From Marinovum sp034669705 (GTDB taxonomy: Bacteria; Pseudomonadota; Alphaproteobacteria; Rhodobacterales; Rhodobacteraceae), in assembly GCF_034669705.1 (NCBI RefSeq), contig NZ_JAXMOR010000001.1:186001-250000 (forward strand): 64,000 nucleotides of DNA, given 5' to 3'. A program made the translations under genes and the position numbers. Under the pieces are notes generated by a model that had not been told where the DNA came from, searched no databases, and worked only from the letters and a program-made list of their open reading frames with translations. This document shows, piece by piece, positions 33,059-40,834 of the stretch (position 1 is its first letter; each line of letters opens with the position of its first letter).

Positions 33059-33283
33059 ATGCTGAACAATATCGGCCTTCCCGGCCTTCTTCTGATTGCC
33101 GTCGTCGTGCTGGTGCTCTTTGGCCGCGGCAAGATTTCATCGCTGATGGGCGAGGTGGGCAAGGGCATCACCGCGTTCAAAAGAGGCGTGAAGGACGGCA
33201 GCGAAGAGAGTGACGAGCTGGATGACAAGACCGGCGACACCGCCAAGGACGTCACCCCGCACGACGAAAAAGACAAGGTATAA
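33059..33283 (+). CDS. tatA: Sec-independent protein translocase subunit TatA
   Basis: TatA forms the pore-like oligomer that lets folded, often cofactor-bearing proteins cross the inner membrane. The 74-residue protein has a single N-terminal membrane helix (GLPGLLLIAVVVLVLF), the conserved FGRGKI hinge, an amphipathic helix (SSLMGEVGKGITAFKRGV) and an acidic tail. ATG 33059 is preferred over in-frame upstream codons because homologues begin MLNNIG just before the helix, with GGAGA upstream. It is the first of tatA-tatB-tatC, followed after six bases by tatB. Confidence 0.95.
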   Translation: MLNNIGLPGLLLIAVVVLVLFGRGKISSLMGEVGKGITAFKRGVKDGSEESDELDDKTGDTAKDVTPHDEKDKV

Positions 33284-33289
33284 GCCCCG

Positions 33290-33826
33290 ATGTTCGACCT
33301 TGGCTGGACCGAGCTTCTGGTCATCGGGGTGGTGGCGCTGATCGTCGTCGGCCCCAAGGACCTGCCGGTGCTGTTCCGCCGCGCCGGCGAGTTCGTCGGC
33401 CGCGCCCGTGGCATGGCGCGCGAGTTTAGCCGCGCGATGAACGAGGCCGCCGACGAGGCCGGGGTGAGCGACATCAAGAAGACCATCCACACCGCGACCA
33501 ACCCGATGAAATCGGCGATGGACGGGGTCAAGGACGCCGCCCGGCAGGTGGCCGACCCGCTGGGCGACCTGGAAAACGGCAAGAAGGCGGACAAGGCGAA
33601 GCCGGGAACGCCAAAGGCCGGTGACACGACCGCTGACAAGGCCGGAGCGCCCAAGGTCGACGCGTCCGAGACCGCCAAGCGCGACGCCCAGGCCAAGAAG
33701 ATCCAGGCCGCCACCGCCCGCGCCGCCGCCGAGCGCAAGCGGCGCGAGGCCGACGAGGCGGTCAAGGCCGCCGAGGCGGCAGAAGCCGCGGCGGGTGCGC
33801 CCGCGCAGGACCAGAAAGACCTTTGA
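33290..33826 (+). CDS. tatB: Sec-independent protein translocase subunit TatB
   Basis: TatB partners TatC in recognising twin-arginine signal peptides. The 178-residue protein begins MFDLGWTELLVIGVVALIVV, a membrane helix with the typical Glu near its N-terminus, then GPKDLPVLFR and an amphipathic helix. The C-terminal half is Ala/Lys-rich and predicted to be an extended charged helix (RAAAERKRREADEAVK). Its stop overlaps the tatC start (TGATG at 33824-33828). Confidence 0.95.
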   Translation: MFDLGWTELLVIGVVALIVVGPKDLPVLFRRAGEFVGRARGMAREFSRAMNEAADEAGVSDIKKTIHTATNPMKSAMDGVKDAARQVADPLGDLENGKKADKAKPGTPKAGDTTADKAGAPKVDASETAKRDAQAKKIQAATARAAAERKRREADEAVKAAEAAEAAAGAPAQDQKDL

Positions 33827-34746
33827 TGAGCCATCCCGACGAGATCGAAGACAGCTCGGCCCCGCTGATCGAGCATCTGGCGGAACTGCGCACGCGGCTT
33901 ATTCGCTGCGTGGTCTATTTCCTGATCGGCATGGTGATCTGTTTCACCGTCGCCACGCCGATCTTCAACTTCCTGACCAATCCGCTCTGCCAGGTGCTGG
34001 CCGAGCGCGGGCAGGACTGCGACCTGATCTTCATTTCGCCGCAGGAGGGTTTCTTCGTCGCCATCAAGGTCTCGTTCCTGGGCGGCTTCATGCTCGGATT
34101 TCCGTTCATTGCCAACCAGTTGTGGCGCTTCGTGGCACCGGGGCTCTACAAGTCGGAAAAGGGCGCCTTTCTGCCCTTCCTGGTGGCCTCGCCTTTCATG
34201 TTCTTTCTCGGCGCGTCCTTTGCCTTTTACGTGGTGACGCCGCTGGCCTATGACTTCTTCCTCGGTTTCCAGCAGTTCGGGGCCGAGGGCGAGGCGGTGG
34301 TCGGCGAAGAGGTCACCCAGGGGCTTTCGGTGGTCTTCCAGGGCTCGGCTCAGGAATACCTCAACCTCACCATCAAGTTCATCGTCGCCTTCGGCCTGTG
34401 CTTTCAGTTGCCGGTGCTTCTGACGCTGATGGGCAAGGCCGGACTGGTCAATGCCGAGGGCCTGGGCGCGGTGCGCAAATACGCCGTGGTCGCGATCCTC
34501 GTGCTGGCCGCGCTGGTGACCCCGCCCGACGTGATCACCCAGGTGATCCTCTTCGTGGTGGTCTACGGGCTCTACGAGGTCTCGATCTTTCTGGTTCGCC
34601 GGGTCGACCGCAAGCGCGAGAAGGACCTGCGCGCCCAAGGCCTGTGGTTCGAGGATGACGAAGAGGCCGACGACCTTGCCGATGACCCGCTGATGTCGGA
34701 ATTCGATGAGGACGAAGATGATCTCGGAAAACCGGACAAGAGCTGA
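33826..34746 (+). CDS. tatC: Sec-independent protein translocase subunit TatC
   Basis: TatC is the six-helix membrane receptor for twin-arginine signal peptides. The 306-residue protein has IEHLAELRTRLIR at the cytoplasmic N-terminus, which is the conserved signal-peptide contact region, and the signature block SPFMFFLGASFAFYVVTPLA. The C-terminal ~45 residues are acidic (DEDEDDLGKPDKS end). ATG 33826 overlaps the tatB stop and is preferred to TTG 33823. Its stop shares a base with the start of the DUF815 ATPase gene (34746). Confidence 0.96.
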   Translation: MSHPDEIEDSSAPLIEHLAELRTRLIRCVVYFLIGMVICFTVATPIFNFLTNPLCQVLAERGQDCDLIFISPQEGFFVAIKVSFLGGFMLGFPFIANQLWRFVAPGLYKSEKGAFLPFLVASPFMFFLGASFAFYVVTPLAYDFFLGFQQFGAEGEAVVGEEVTQGLSVVFQGSAQEYLNLTIKFIVAFGLCFQLPVLLTLMGKAGLVNAEGLGAVRKYAVVAILVLAALVTPPDVITQVILFVVVYGLYEVSIFLVRRVDRKREKDLRAQGLWFEDDEEADDLADDPLMSEFDEDEDDLGKPDKS

Positions 34747-35585
34747 TGAGCAAAGCACTGAAACGCATCGCCGACGCGCTGGAGCGGATGGCGCCCGCTC
34801 CGCTGGCCGCACCTGATTTCGACGCCGCCGAGGCCTTTCTCTGGCACGTCGAGCCCGACCGCCTGCAACCGGTGCCCGAGGTCAGCCGGGTGGCGATCGA
34901 CCTGCTGATCGGCGTCGACCGGGCGCGCGACACGCTGCTCGCCAACACGCTGCAGTTCGCCCGCGGGTTGCCGGCGAACAACGCGCTCTTGTGGGGCGCG
35001 CGGGGCATGGGCAAGTCCTCGCTGGTCAAGGCGGTGCATGCTGAGGTGCTGCGGCAGGGTGAAGGGCTCAAGATCGTCGAGCTGCAGCGCGAGGACCTGC
35101 CCTCGGTGAGTCGTCTGCTTGGGCTGTTGCGGGGCCGTAGCGAGCGCTTCGTGCTGTTCTGCGACGACCTGTCGTTTTCCCATGACGACCAGCATTACAA
35201 GTCGCTGAAGGCGGTGCTGGACGGCGGGATCGAAGGGCGGCCTGAGAACGTGGTGTTCTATGCGACGTCGAACCGCCGCCACCTGATGCCGCGCGACATG
35301 ATCGAGAACGAGCGCTCCTCGGCAATCAGCCCGTCCGAGGCGACCGAGGAGAAGGTCTCGCTCTCGGATCGGTTCGGGTTGTGGCTCGGGTTCCACCCTT
35401 GCTCGCAAGACGAATACCTGTCGATTATCCGCGGCTATTGCGACGCCTACGGGCTGGAGATCGCCGACGACGCTCTGCGCGCCGAAGCGGTCGAGTGGCA
35501 GGCGACGCGCGGCGGGCGGTCTGGCCGGGTGGCCTGGCAGTTCTTTACCGATCTCGCGGGACGTCACGGCGCGACGCTCGGCTGA
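34746..35585 (+). CDS. DUF815-family AAA-type ATPase
   Basis: A 279-residue P-loop ATPase of the DUF815 family, widespread in alphaproteobacteria and often next to tatC, but of unknown function. Walker A is GARGMGKSS (~84-92), a Walker B-like stretch is FVLFCDDLSF, the sensor region is VVFYATSNRRHLMP and an Arg-rich C-terminal part follows (GGRSGRVAWQF). The start shares a base with the tatC stop, implying coupled expression. Linkage to tatC suggests a role in folding or quality control of exported proteins, but this is inference. Confidence 0.88.
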   Translation: MSKALKRIADALERMAPAPLAAPDFDAAEAFLWHVEPDRLQPVPEVSRVAIDLLIGVDRARDTLLANTLQFARGLPANNALLWGARGMGKSSLVKAVHAEVLRQGEGLKIVELQREDLPSVSRLLGLLRGRSERFVLFCDDLSFSHDDQHYKSLKAVLDGGIEGRPENVVFYATSNRRHLMPRDMIENERSSAISPSEATEEKVSLSDRFGLWLGFHPCSQDEYLSIIRGYCDAYGLEIADDALRAEAVEWQATRGGRSGRVAWQFFTDLAGRHGATLG

Positions 35586-35595
35586 GGCTTGCGTC

Positions 35596-36140
35596 GGCCC
35601 GGCTCACATCAAGGTTAGGATGTCAGTCGGAGGAGAGGCGGCTATTCACGGTCGGGCCTCCATCTCCCTCTGCTCCGTTCGCGGTATGCGCCGGCCCGGA
35701 ACAAGGGCGCAGCCTGCCGGGCCAGCGGTGGCCCGCCCCACCGGGCTGCCGCTTTGGCTGCGGGAGGCGCTTGCATCTGAGATCAGACGGACTTGGCCGG
35801 AATAAACTGCCATACAGCACGGTTGCTGCGGCACCCCGCGAGCCGCCGCTGGCCCGGCTCACGTCAGGGATAGGGCTCGAAACGGAATCGGCTATTCTCG
35901 GTCCGAGTTTCAACCTGATCCGCTTCGGTCGCCGCATGCGCCGGCCCGGAACAAGGGCGCAGCCCGCCGGGCCAGCGGTGGCCCGCCCCACCGGGCTGCC
36001 GCTTTGGCCGCTGGAGGCGCTTGCCTCGGAGATTTGACGGACTTGGTTGGCATAAACTGCCTTACAGCACGGTCGCTGCGGCACCCCGCGGGCCGCCACT
36101 GGCCCGGCTCCTGTCATCGCGACAGAGCGCCTTTGCGGCC
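35596..36140. repeat. Tandem ~250 bp repeats, non-coding
   Basis: Between the DUF815 gene and the redoxin gene (632 bases, both ends convergent) there is no credible gene. Copy 1 (35596-35850) and copy 2 (35851-36100) are direct repeats, mostly at a constant 250-base offset, and a partial third copy starts at 36101 (GGCCCGGCTC). The best-conserved part, 35691-35760 against 35941-36010, differs at only two bases. It contains nested inverted repeats (GGCCCGG...CCGGGCC and GGTGG...CCACC). Other shared blocks are GGCTATTC, GACGGACTTGG, ATAAACTGCC and ACAGCACGG. Reading frames across it shift between copies and are not conserved, so it is probably a repeat element or structured RNA. Confidence 0.9.
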
Positions 36141-36180
36141 TCACACCGGCCCGGCTCCGCAAGCGGCCGACCGAGACCCA

Positions 36181-36201
36181 GCCCCGGACGCGATCCGGGG
36201 C
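36181..36201. repeat. 21-bp palindromic repeat
   Basis: GCCCCGGA-CGCGA-TCCGGGGC, a perfect 8-bp inverted repeat, lies just after the 250 bp tandem units and just before the 3' end of the redoxin gene. It is the same element type as at 10337, 10384, 26719 and 42508. Confidence 0.85.
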
Positions 36202-36217
36202 CTCTCACCGTCCCGCG

Positions 36218-36736
36218 CTACAGCATGCCGCGCGGTGGGCGGTCGTTTTCCTTGGTAAAGATCATCCCGTCGAGCAATTCCGCCAAGTCCGGCCGCGCCG
36301 CGGGACCGTTGGAAATCGCGATCAGCAGCAGGCTGCCGTCGGGCCGCAGGACAAACACTCCGGGCTCGGCAAAGGGCGCGCCGGTTTCCGCGTCGGACAG
36401 CGGCTGGGTGACATAGAGCCCGAGCGTTTCCATCTGCTCGCGGCTCAGCCCGTAGCCCAGGTCGAAGCCCCAACCGAAGTCGTCACGATCGCTTTGCGCC
36501 TTGGCCTCGGTGTCGGCAGACACCACCGCAATCTCGAACCCGGCCGCCTGCCAGTCACCGCGCATGGCGTCGAGCGTGTTGAGGTATTTCTTGCACCGCG
36601 GGCAGTGCTTGCCGCGGTAGACCACCAGCAGCGTCCAGGCCTCGCGCGTGCCGCCGATGGTGATCTCGCCGCCGCCGACCTTGGCAAAGGACAGGGGCGC
36701 AAGCAGGCTTCCGGCAATCGGCTTGGGTGTCGGCAT
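36218..36736 (-). CDS. Peroxiredoxin-like (AhpC/TSA) redoxin
   Basis: A 172-residue thioredoxin-fold protein. VVYRGKHCPRCKKYLNTL puts a CxxC motif (C-P-R-C) at the position of the peroxidatic cysteine of the AhpC/TSA family; VVSADTEAKAQSD and FVLRPDGSLL are typical of that fold. There is no signal peptide, so it acts in the cytoplasm. The CxxC suggests disulfide exchange or peroxide reduction. It is the last gene of a - strand group and is preceded by the LysM/M23 lipoprotein gene 22 bases upstream. Confidence 0.82.
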   Translation of the reverse strand: MPTPKPIAGSLLAPLSFAKVGGGEITIGGTREAWTLLVVYRGKHCPRCKKYLNTLDAMRGDWQAAGFEIAVVSADTEAKAQSDRDDFGWGFDLGYGLSREQMETLGLYVTQPLSDAETGAPFAEPGVFVLRPDGSLLLIAISNGPAARPDLAELLDGMIFTKENDRPPRGML

Positions 36737-36757
36737 GGCGTTCTCCCTCTGGTGAGA

Positions 36758-37945
36758 CTAGCGCACGTAGGGCAGCGGATCGACGCTCTCGAAGCCTTCG
36801 CGCACCTCGAAGTGCAGGTAGGACGGATCGCCCGCCGCCACCTTGCCAAGGGTCTGGCCGCGGCTGACGGTGTCGCCCTTCTTGACGGTGATACCGTCGA
36901 CATTGGCATAGACGGTCAGCACGTTGTTGGCGTGTTTGACCACCACGATCGGCACCTGATCGGCGCTGGCGGTGATCGCCGCCACCGTGCCGGCCTCGGC
37001 GGCCTTGACCGGGGTGCCGGCGCTGGCGGCGATGTCGATGCCGTCGTTGCGGCCCTTGGCGTATTCGCGGATCACCGAGCCGGAGACCGGCATCTGCATC
37101 CGCGCCGCCTTGGCCGGCGCCTTGGTCTGCTCCTTGCCGAGATCGGGCGAGGGCGGCACCGGCACCGGGGTGGCCGCCGCGACAGGCGTCGCTGCCGGCA
37201 GCGGCTTGGCGGCGCTCGGCGGGGTCGGCGTCGGCGAGCCTTGGCCGGGCTCTGACGTCCTGACCGGCTCTGGTGCGGCGACGGGGGTGCTGGCGGCGGC
37301 GCTCTCGCGCACAGTGGGGATCAGCAGGAACTGGCCCTGGCGCACGGTGAATTCCTTGTCGAGCCCGTTCCAGTCGGCCAGAGCCCGCACCGAGACGTTG
37401 TAGAGCCGGGCGATGGTAAAGGCGGTCTCGCCGCGCTCGACCTGGTGGCGCACCGGCTCGGCGCCGGTCTGCACCGGCGGAAGTTCGCTTGTCTGCACCG
37501 GCGTGGCGGCTGCGCTGTCGATGGCGGCCCCGGCGATGGCGGTGATGTCGGGCGCCTCGGCGGCCGGGCGGATCGGGCCGGTGGCGGGTTCCTCGACCTT
37601 GTAGGGCAGGGCGATAATTTCTCCGGCGCGCAGGCTGTCGTCGGCCCGCATGCCGTTGAACCGCGCCAGATCGGGCACGCTGATGCCGACGCGGCCGGCC
37701 AGCTTGCCCAGGGTATCGCCGCGCTGCGCCACCGCGACCTGGTAGCTGGGATAGGAAATAATCCCGCGTTCGTCCGGGCTTGGCCGGCTTGCCGTGGCGT
37801 TGCGCGCGGCCTCGGAGGTGTCGTACTGGCTGCTGCCGATCTTGCCACGAAGATCGAAATCGTTCGGCAGGCTGTCACAGCCCGCCAGAACGGCCAGCGC
37901 CGAGCCAGCCACGATCACCGGAAAGCGGGGCGGAAAATGCCACAT
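36758..37945 (-). CDS. LysM/M23 lipoprotein, NlpD/EnvC-like
   Basis: A 395-residue outer-envelope lipoprotein (signal peptide ending in LAVLAGC, Cys about 22). Two LysM peptidoglycan-binding repeats follow (VAVAQRGDTLGKLAGRVGIS and HQVERGETAFTIARLYNVS), then a Pro/Ala/Thr linker and a C-terminal M23 (LytM) domain. The M23 zinc site is degenerate: the HxxxD position reads NDGIDIAA and the YAHL position reads VYANV, although LHFEV remains. It is therefore probably a regulator of cell-wall amidases in the manner of NlpD, not an endopeptidase. GAGGGAT precedes ATG 37945. The neighbours pcm and surE match the common surE-pcm-nlpD order. Confidence 0.92.
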   Translation of the reverse strand: MWHFPPRFPVIVAGSALAVLAGCDSLPNDFDLRGKIGSSQYDTSEAARNATASRPSPDERGIISYPSYQVAVAQRGDTLGKLAGRVGISVPDLARFNGMRADDSLRAGEIIALPYKVEEPATGPIRPAAEAPDITAIAGAAIDSAAATPVQTSELPPVQTGAEPVRHQVERGETAFTIARLYNVSVRALADWNGLDKEFTVRQGQFLLIPTVRESAAASTPVAAPEPVRTSEPGQGSPTPTPPSAAKPLPAATPVAAATPVPVPPSPDLGKEQTKAPAKAARMQMPVSGSVIREYAKGRNDGIDIAASAGTPVKAAEAGTVAAITASADQVPIVVVKHANNVLTVYANVDGITVKKGDTVSRGQTLGKVAAGDPSYLHFEVREGFESVDPLPYVR

Positions 37946-38008
37946 CTCGATATCCCTCAAATTTCGTCCGGTTGGCCCGGATTTGATGTTGCCGAAAACA
38001 TACACCGA

Positions 38009-38653
38009 TCACGTGTCACGCCCAAGCCCTTCGACCAGCGGTACAAAGCGCACGGCGCGCAATTCATCGTATTCAAACCCGTCAGGTTCGCGTTTTACGC
38101 GGATCAGGCGCTGCACCGCGTCGGACTGGCCCACCGGCAGCACCATGACGCCACCGACCCTGAGCTGCGCCAGCAGCGGGCCCGGCGGGTCTTCGGCGGC
38201 GGCAGTCACAAGGATGCGGTCGAACGGCGCCTGGTCGGGCAGGCCAAAGGAGCCATCGGCGGTGAAGGCGGTGATATTGGCGAGGTCGAGCTTGTCGAAC
38301 ACCGCCCGCGCGCCCTGCACCAGCCGCTTGTGGCGGTCGACGGTGTAGATCCGCCGGGCCAGCTGGCTCAGGATCGCCGCCTGATAACCCGAGCCGGTGC
38401 CGACCTCGAGCACGGTGTCGCGCGGCTGCACGTCGAGCGCCTGGGTCATCAGGCCCACCACAGAGGGCTGGCTGATGGTCTGGCCACAGGCGATGGGCAG
38501 CGGCATGTCCTCATAGGCGCGTTCGGAAAAGAAGCCTTGGATGAAATCGGCGCGGTCGATCTTCTCCATCGCCATCAGCACCCGGCGCTCGGTCACCCCC
38601 TTGGAGCGGAGCGCGTAGAGAAACTGCATCTTGCGTTCGGCCTCGGGGGTCAT
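38009..38653 (-). CDS. pcm: Protein-L-isoaspartate O-methyltransferase
   Basis: Pcm methylates L-isoaspartyl residues in damaged proteins with S-adenosylmethionine so that they can revert to aspartate. The 214-residue protein has the SAM motif VLEVGTGSGYQAAIL (motif I), YTVDRHKRLV and the substrate-binding ACGQTISQPSVV. The start overlaps the stop of surE by four bases (38650-38653), a typical surE-pcm pair whose products both deal with stress survival and repair. Confidence 0.95.
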   Translation of the reverse strand: MTPEAERKMQFLYALRSKGVTERRVLMAMEKIDRADFIQGFFSERAYEDMPLPIACGQTISQPSVVGLMTQALDVQPRDTVLEVGTGSGYQAAILSQLARRIYTVDRHKRLVQGARAVFDKLDLANITAFTADGSFGLPDQAPFDRILVTAAAEDPPGPLLAQLRVGGVMVLPVGQSDAVQRLIRVKREPDGFEYDELRAVRFVPLVEGLGRDT

Positions 38654-39435
38654 TCCAGCGCGCCTTCCAACGCCGTCAGCGCGTCGGTCGCCGTCAGGTC
38701 GGCGCGCATCGGGGTGACCGAGATAAAGCCGTCGAGATTGACGCCGGCATCGCTCTCAGGCGCCACCGCGGCATGCTGGTCGCCGCCGCGGATCCAGAAG
38801 AAACGCCGGCCCGAGGGCGACAGCTGCGGCTCGACGCAGAAGGCGGTGTTGTCACGCAGACCCTGCGGCGCGGCGCGGGTGCCCTTGACCGCGGCCGCGG
38901 CCACCGGCGGGAAGTTGATGTTGTAGAACAGCTGGTAGGCCGAGGGGTTCTCGATCCGCGCCTGAAGCACCCGGCGGACCACCGCGGCGCCATGCACCCG
39001 CGCGGCCTCGAAGGGATCGTCCAGATCGCGGTTGCCGGGGCCGTAGTACTGCGACAGTGCCATCGCCGGCAGCCCCTGCAGCGCGGCTTCCAGTGCGCCG
39101 CCGAGCGTGCCGGAATAGAGCGCGTTTTCGGCCGAGTTGTTGCCGCGGTTCACGCCAGAAAGCACCAGGTCGGGGCGCCGGTCCTTCAGCACGTCATGCA
39201 GGCCGACCATGACGCAATCGGCCGGGCTACCCTCGGCGGCAAAGCGGCGGTCGCCCATGTCGGAGACCATGAAGGGATGGGTGTAGGAGATGCAATGCGC
39301 CACGCCGGATTGCTCGAAGGCCGGGGCGACGGTCCAGACCTCGCCGCCGGGGCCGGCGATCTCGCTGGCGATCTCGTGCAGGACCTTGAGGCCGGGCGCG
39401 TTGATGCCGTCGTCATTGGTGATGAGAATGCGCAT
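38650..39435 (-). CDS. surE: 5'/3'-nucleotidase SurE
   Basis: SurE is a metal-dependent nucleoside monophosphate phosphatase linked to stationary-phase survival. The 261-residue protein begins MRILITNDDGINAPGL, which contains the metal-binding Asp-Asp, and has LSGVNRGNNSAENALYSGT in the active-site region. ATG 39435 is chosen because homologues start there and GGGGAC precedes it; the in-frame ATG five codons earlier is less supported. It heads a compact surE-pcm-nlpD-type unit. Confidence 0.95.
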   Translation of the reverse strand: MRILITNDDGINAPGLKVLHEIASEIAGPGGEVWTVAPAFEQSGVAHCISYTHPFMVSDMGDRRFAAEGSPADCVMVGLHDVLKDRRPDLVLSGVNRGNNSAENALYSGTLGGALEAALQGLPAMALSQYYGPGNRDLDDPFEAARVHGAAVVRRVLQARIENPSAYQLFYNINFPPVAAAAVKGTRAAPQGLRDNTAFCVEPQLSPSGRRFFWIRGGDQHAAVAPESDAGVNLDGFISVTPMRADLTATDALTALEGALE

Positions 39436-39552
39436 GAAGTCCCCGAGCAATAGCTGGCCTCTGCTTAGTGGAGCAGGCGCGCAGGGGCAAGCCGGGGCAG
39501 GACCGATCGGGCCGGGGAGCGGTGCCTAAATACCAGTCACCCGGCGGCAGGC

Positions 39553-40200
39553 TCAGCCCAGCCCGAGCGCCGAGAGCACTCGTCCGGCCTCGTCGCGCGG
39601 GCGCGCGAGTGCACCGGCGTCCTGACCCGGAAAGAACCGCGCCCGGGTGCCGCTGGCCATCTGCGCCGGTTCCAGCACATGCACCTTCGGCCCCATGCTC
39701 GCGGTCTCGGATTGCCAGCTGCGGGCCAGAGCGACCTGCGCCGCCTTGGTGGCGCCGTAGGAGGCAAAGAACTTCTGGCCGGCGCGAGGGTCGTCGAAGA
39801 ACACCGCCTGGCCCTGAGTGCCCAGCAGCGGCGCAATGAAGGGGATCAGCCGGCCAAGGGCGGTGACATTGACCTCGATGCTCTTTTGCCAGTCCTTCAT
39901 GTCGAGATGATCGGCCGGCGTCAGCGGCGCGGCATGCACCGCGGTATGGCACCAGAGGTCGAGCTTGCCCCAGCGGTCATGGATGCCGCGGCAAAGCTGC
40001 GCCATGGCGGCCTCGGTGGTGATGTCCATCGGCGCCAGGGTGGCGCTGTGGCCCTTGGCCTGGATGCGGTCATCAAGCTCTTCGAGCGCGCCGGTGGTGC
40101 GTGCCACGGCGATGATGTGATGGGTCGGCGCCAGCGCTTCGGCGAGGGCAGCGCCAAGCCCGCGGGAGGCGCCGGTGATCAGGGCGGTTTTCTCGGTCAT
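39553..40200 (-). CDS. SDR-family oxidoreductase
   Basis: A 215-residue short-chain dehydrogenase. The cofactor loop is ITGASRGLGAALA and the active-site motif SYGATKAAQ carries the catalytic Tyr and Lys. The NNAG position reads CHTAVHAAPLTP and the catalytic Ser is not obvious, so it is a divergent member. It may use NADP(H), given Arg in the first loop, but the substrate cannot be told. It is separated from surE by 117 bases and from the next upstream gene by a terminator at 40303. Confidence 0.85.
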   Translation of the reverse strand: MTEKTALITGASRGLGAALAEALAPTHHIIAVARTTGALEELDDRIQAKGHSATLAPMDITTEAAMAQLCRGIHDRWGKLDLWCHTAVHAAPLTPADHLDMKDWQKSIEVNVTALGRLIPFIAPLLGTQGQAVFFDDPRAGQKFFASYGATKAAQVALARSWQSETASMGPKVHVLEPAQMASGTRARFFPGQDAGALARPRDEAGRVLSALGLG

Positions 40201-40302
40201 GGGCCGGGTTTGCGGCGGTTCGGCGCGAAGGTCAAGACGCGGGCAGGGCGGCCGGGGCGGATTTGCGAAAACGCACCGTCAGACCGGCCGTGCGCCGGCA
40301 TG

Positions 40303-40333
40303 AAAAAAGCGGCGATGCCTGTCGCACCGCCGC
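40303..40333 (-). terminator. Rho-independent terminator
   Basis: Read on the - strand, GCGGCGGTGC-GACAG-GCATCGCCGC forms a 10-bp stem (one G-U pair) followed by six T residues (40308-40303). It lies 26 bases after the stop of the small unknown gene at 40360 and ends that transcript before the SDR gene. Confidence 0.9.
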
Positions 40334-40359
40334 CCGGGTCTTTGGAATATTGCCCGGGC

Positions 40360-40623
40360 TCAGGAGCCGGGGATGGTCAGCTTGATGCCATGCCCCTCGT
40401 GCGAGATGATGACCTCGCCATCGCCGATCGCCGTGACCTCGCCGCCGTTGATCTGCGCGCCGAGGCCCACGGTGGTGACGCCGCCGTAGCCGTTGCGCAG
40501 GATGGCCTTGGGCCCGGATTGCGAGGTCAGGGTTCCCAGCAGAACGGTTTCGAGCATCGGCATTTCCGCCTGCTGCGTGGCCGCGGCCTGGGTTTCTGGT
40601 GTGATCTTGACAGTCTGTGCCAT
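40360..40623 (-). CDS. Small hypothetical beta-rich protein
   Basis: An 87-residue cytoplasmic protein of unknown family. The first 30 residues are polar, then the segment RNGYGGVTTVGLGAQINGGE and the following ISHEGHGIKLTIPG look like short beta strands with glycine turns, somewhat like the small domains of pilus/secretion subunits of PilP type. GGGGAAAG precedes ATG 40623. It lies between purF and an SDR gene with its own terminator, so it is probably a single-gene transcript. No function can be assigned. Confidence 0.7.
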   Translation of the reverse strand: MAQTVKITPETQAAATQQAEMPMLETVLLGTLTSQSGPKAILRNGYGGVTTVGLGAQINGGEVTAIGDGEVIISHEGHGIKLTIPGS

Positions 40624-40751
40624 GTGGCTTTCCCCATAAGTAGAAGCGCCGCAAACCTGATCGTCAGGCTGTCGCACTGCGGCGCCGCGATCGGGGTCTA
40701 AAACGTTTGCGGTAACGGGGGAAGGGGCCGGGATTTCATCGGCAGAATGGT

Positions 40752-40772
40752 GCCCCGATCGGCGATCGGGGC
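40752..40772. repeat. Perfect hairpin downstream of purF
   Basis: GCCCCGATC-GGC-GATCGGGGC is a perfect 9-bp stem with a 3-base loop, 63 bases after the purF stop on the - strand. No T-run follows in that direction, so it may be a 3'-end protecting hairpin or weak terminator. The rest of 40624-40834 holds nothing else recognised. Confidence 0.55.
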
Positions 40773-40834
40773 GGCAGATTACGGCTTATTGCGGCACTGG
40801 GTCGCGGGGGCGGGCACACGGAATGAACCGGAGG

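Noticed and set aside
35623..36162. 179-residue - strand open frame across the 250 bp repeats
   Set aside because: It is read through repeat units in shifting frames (250 is not a multiple of 3), so the peptide is not conserved between units.
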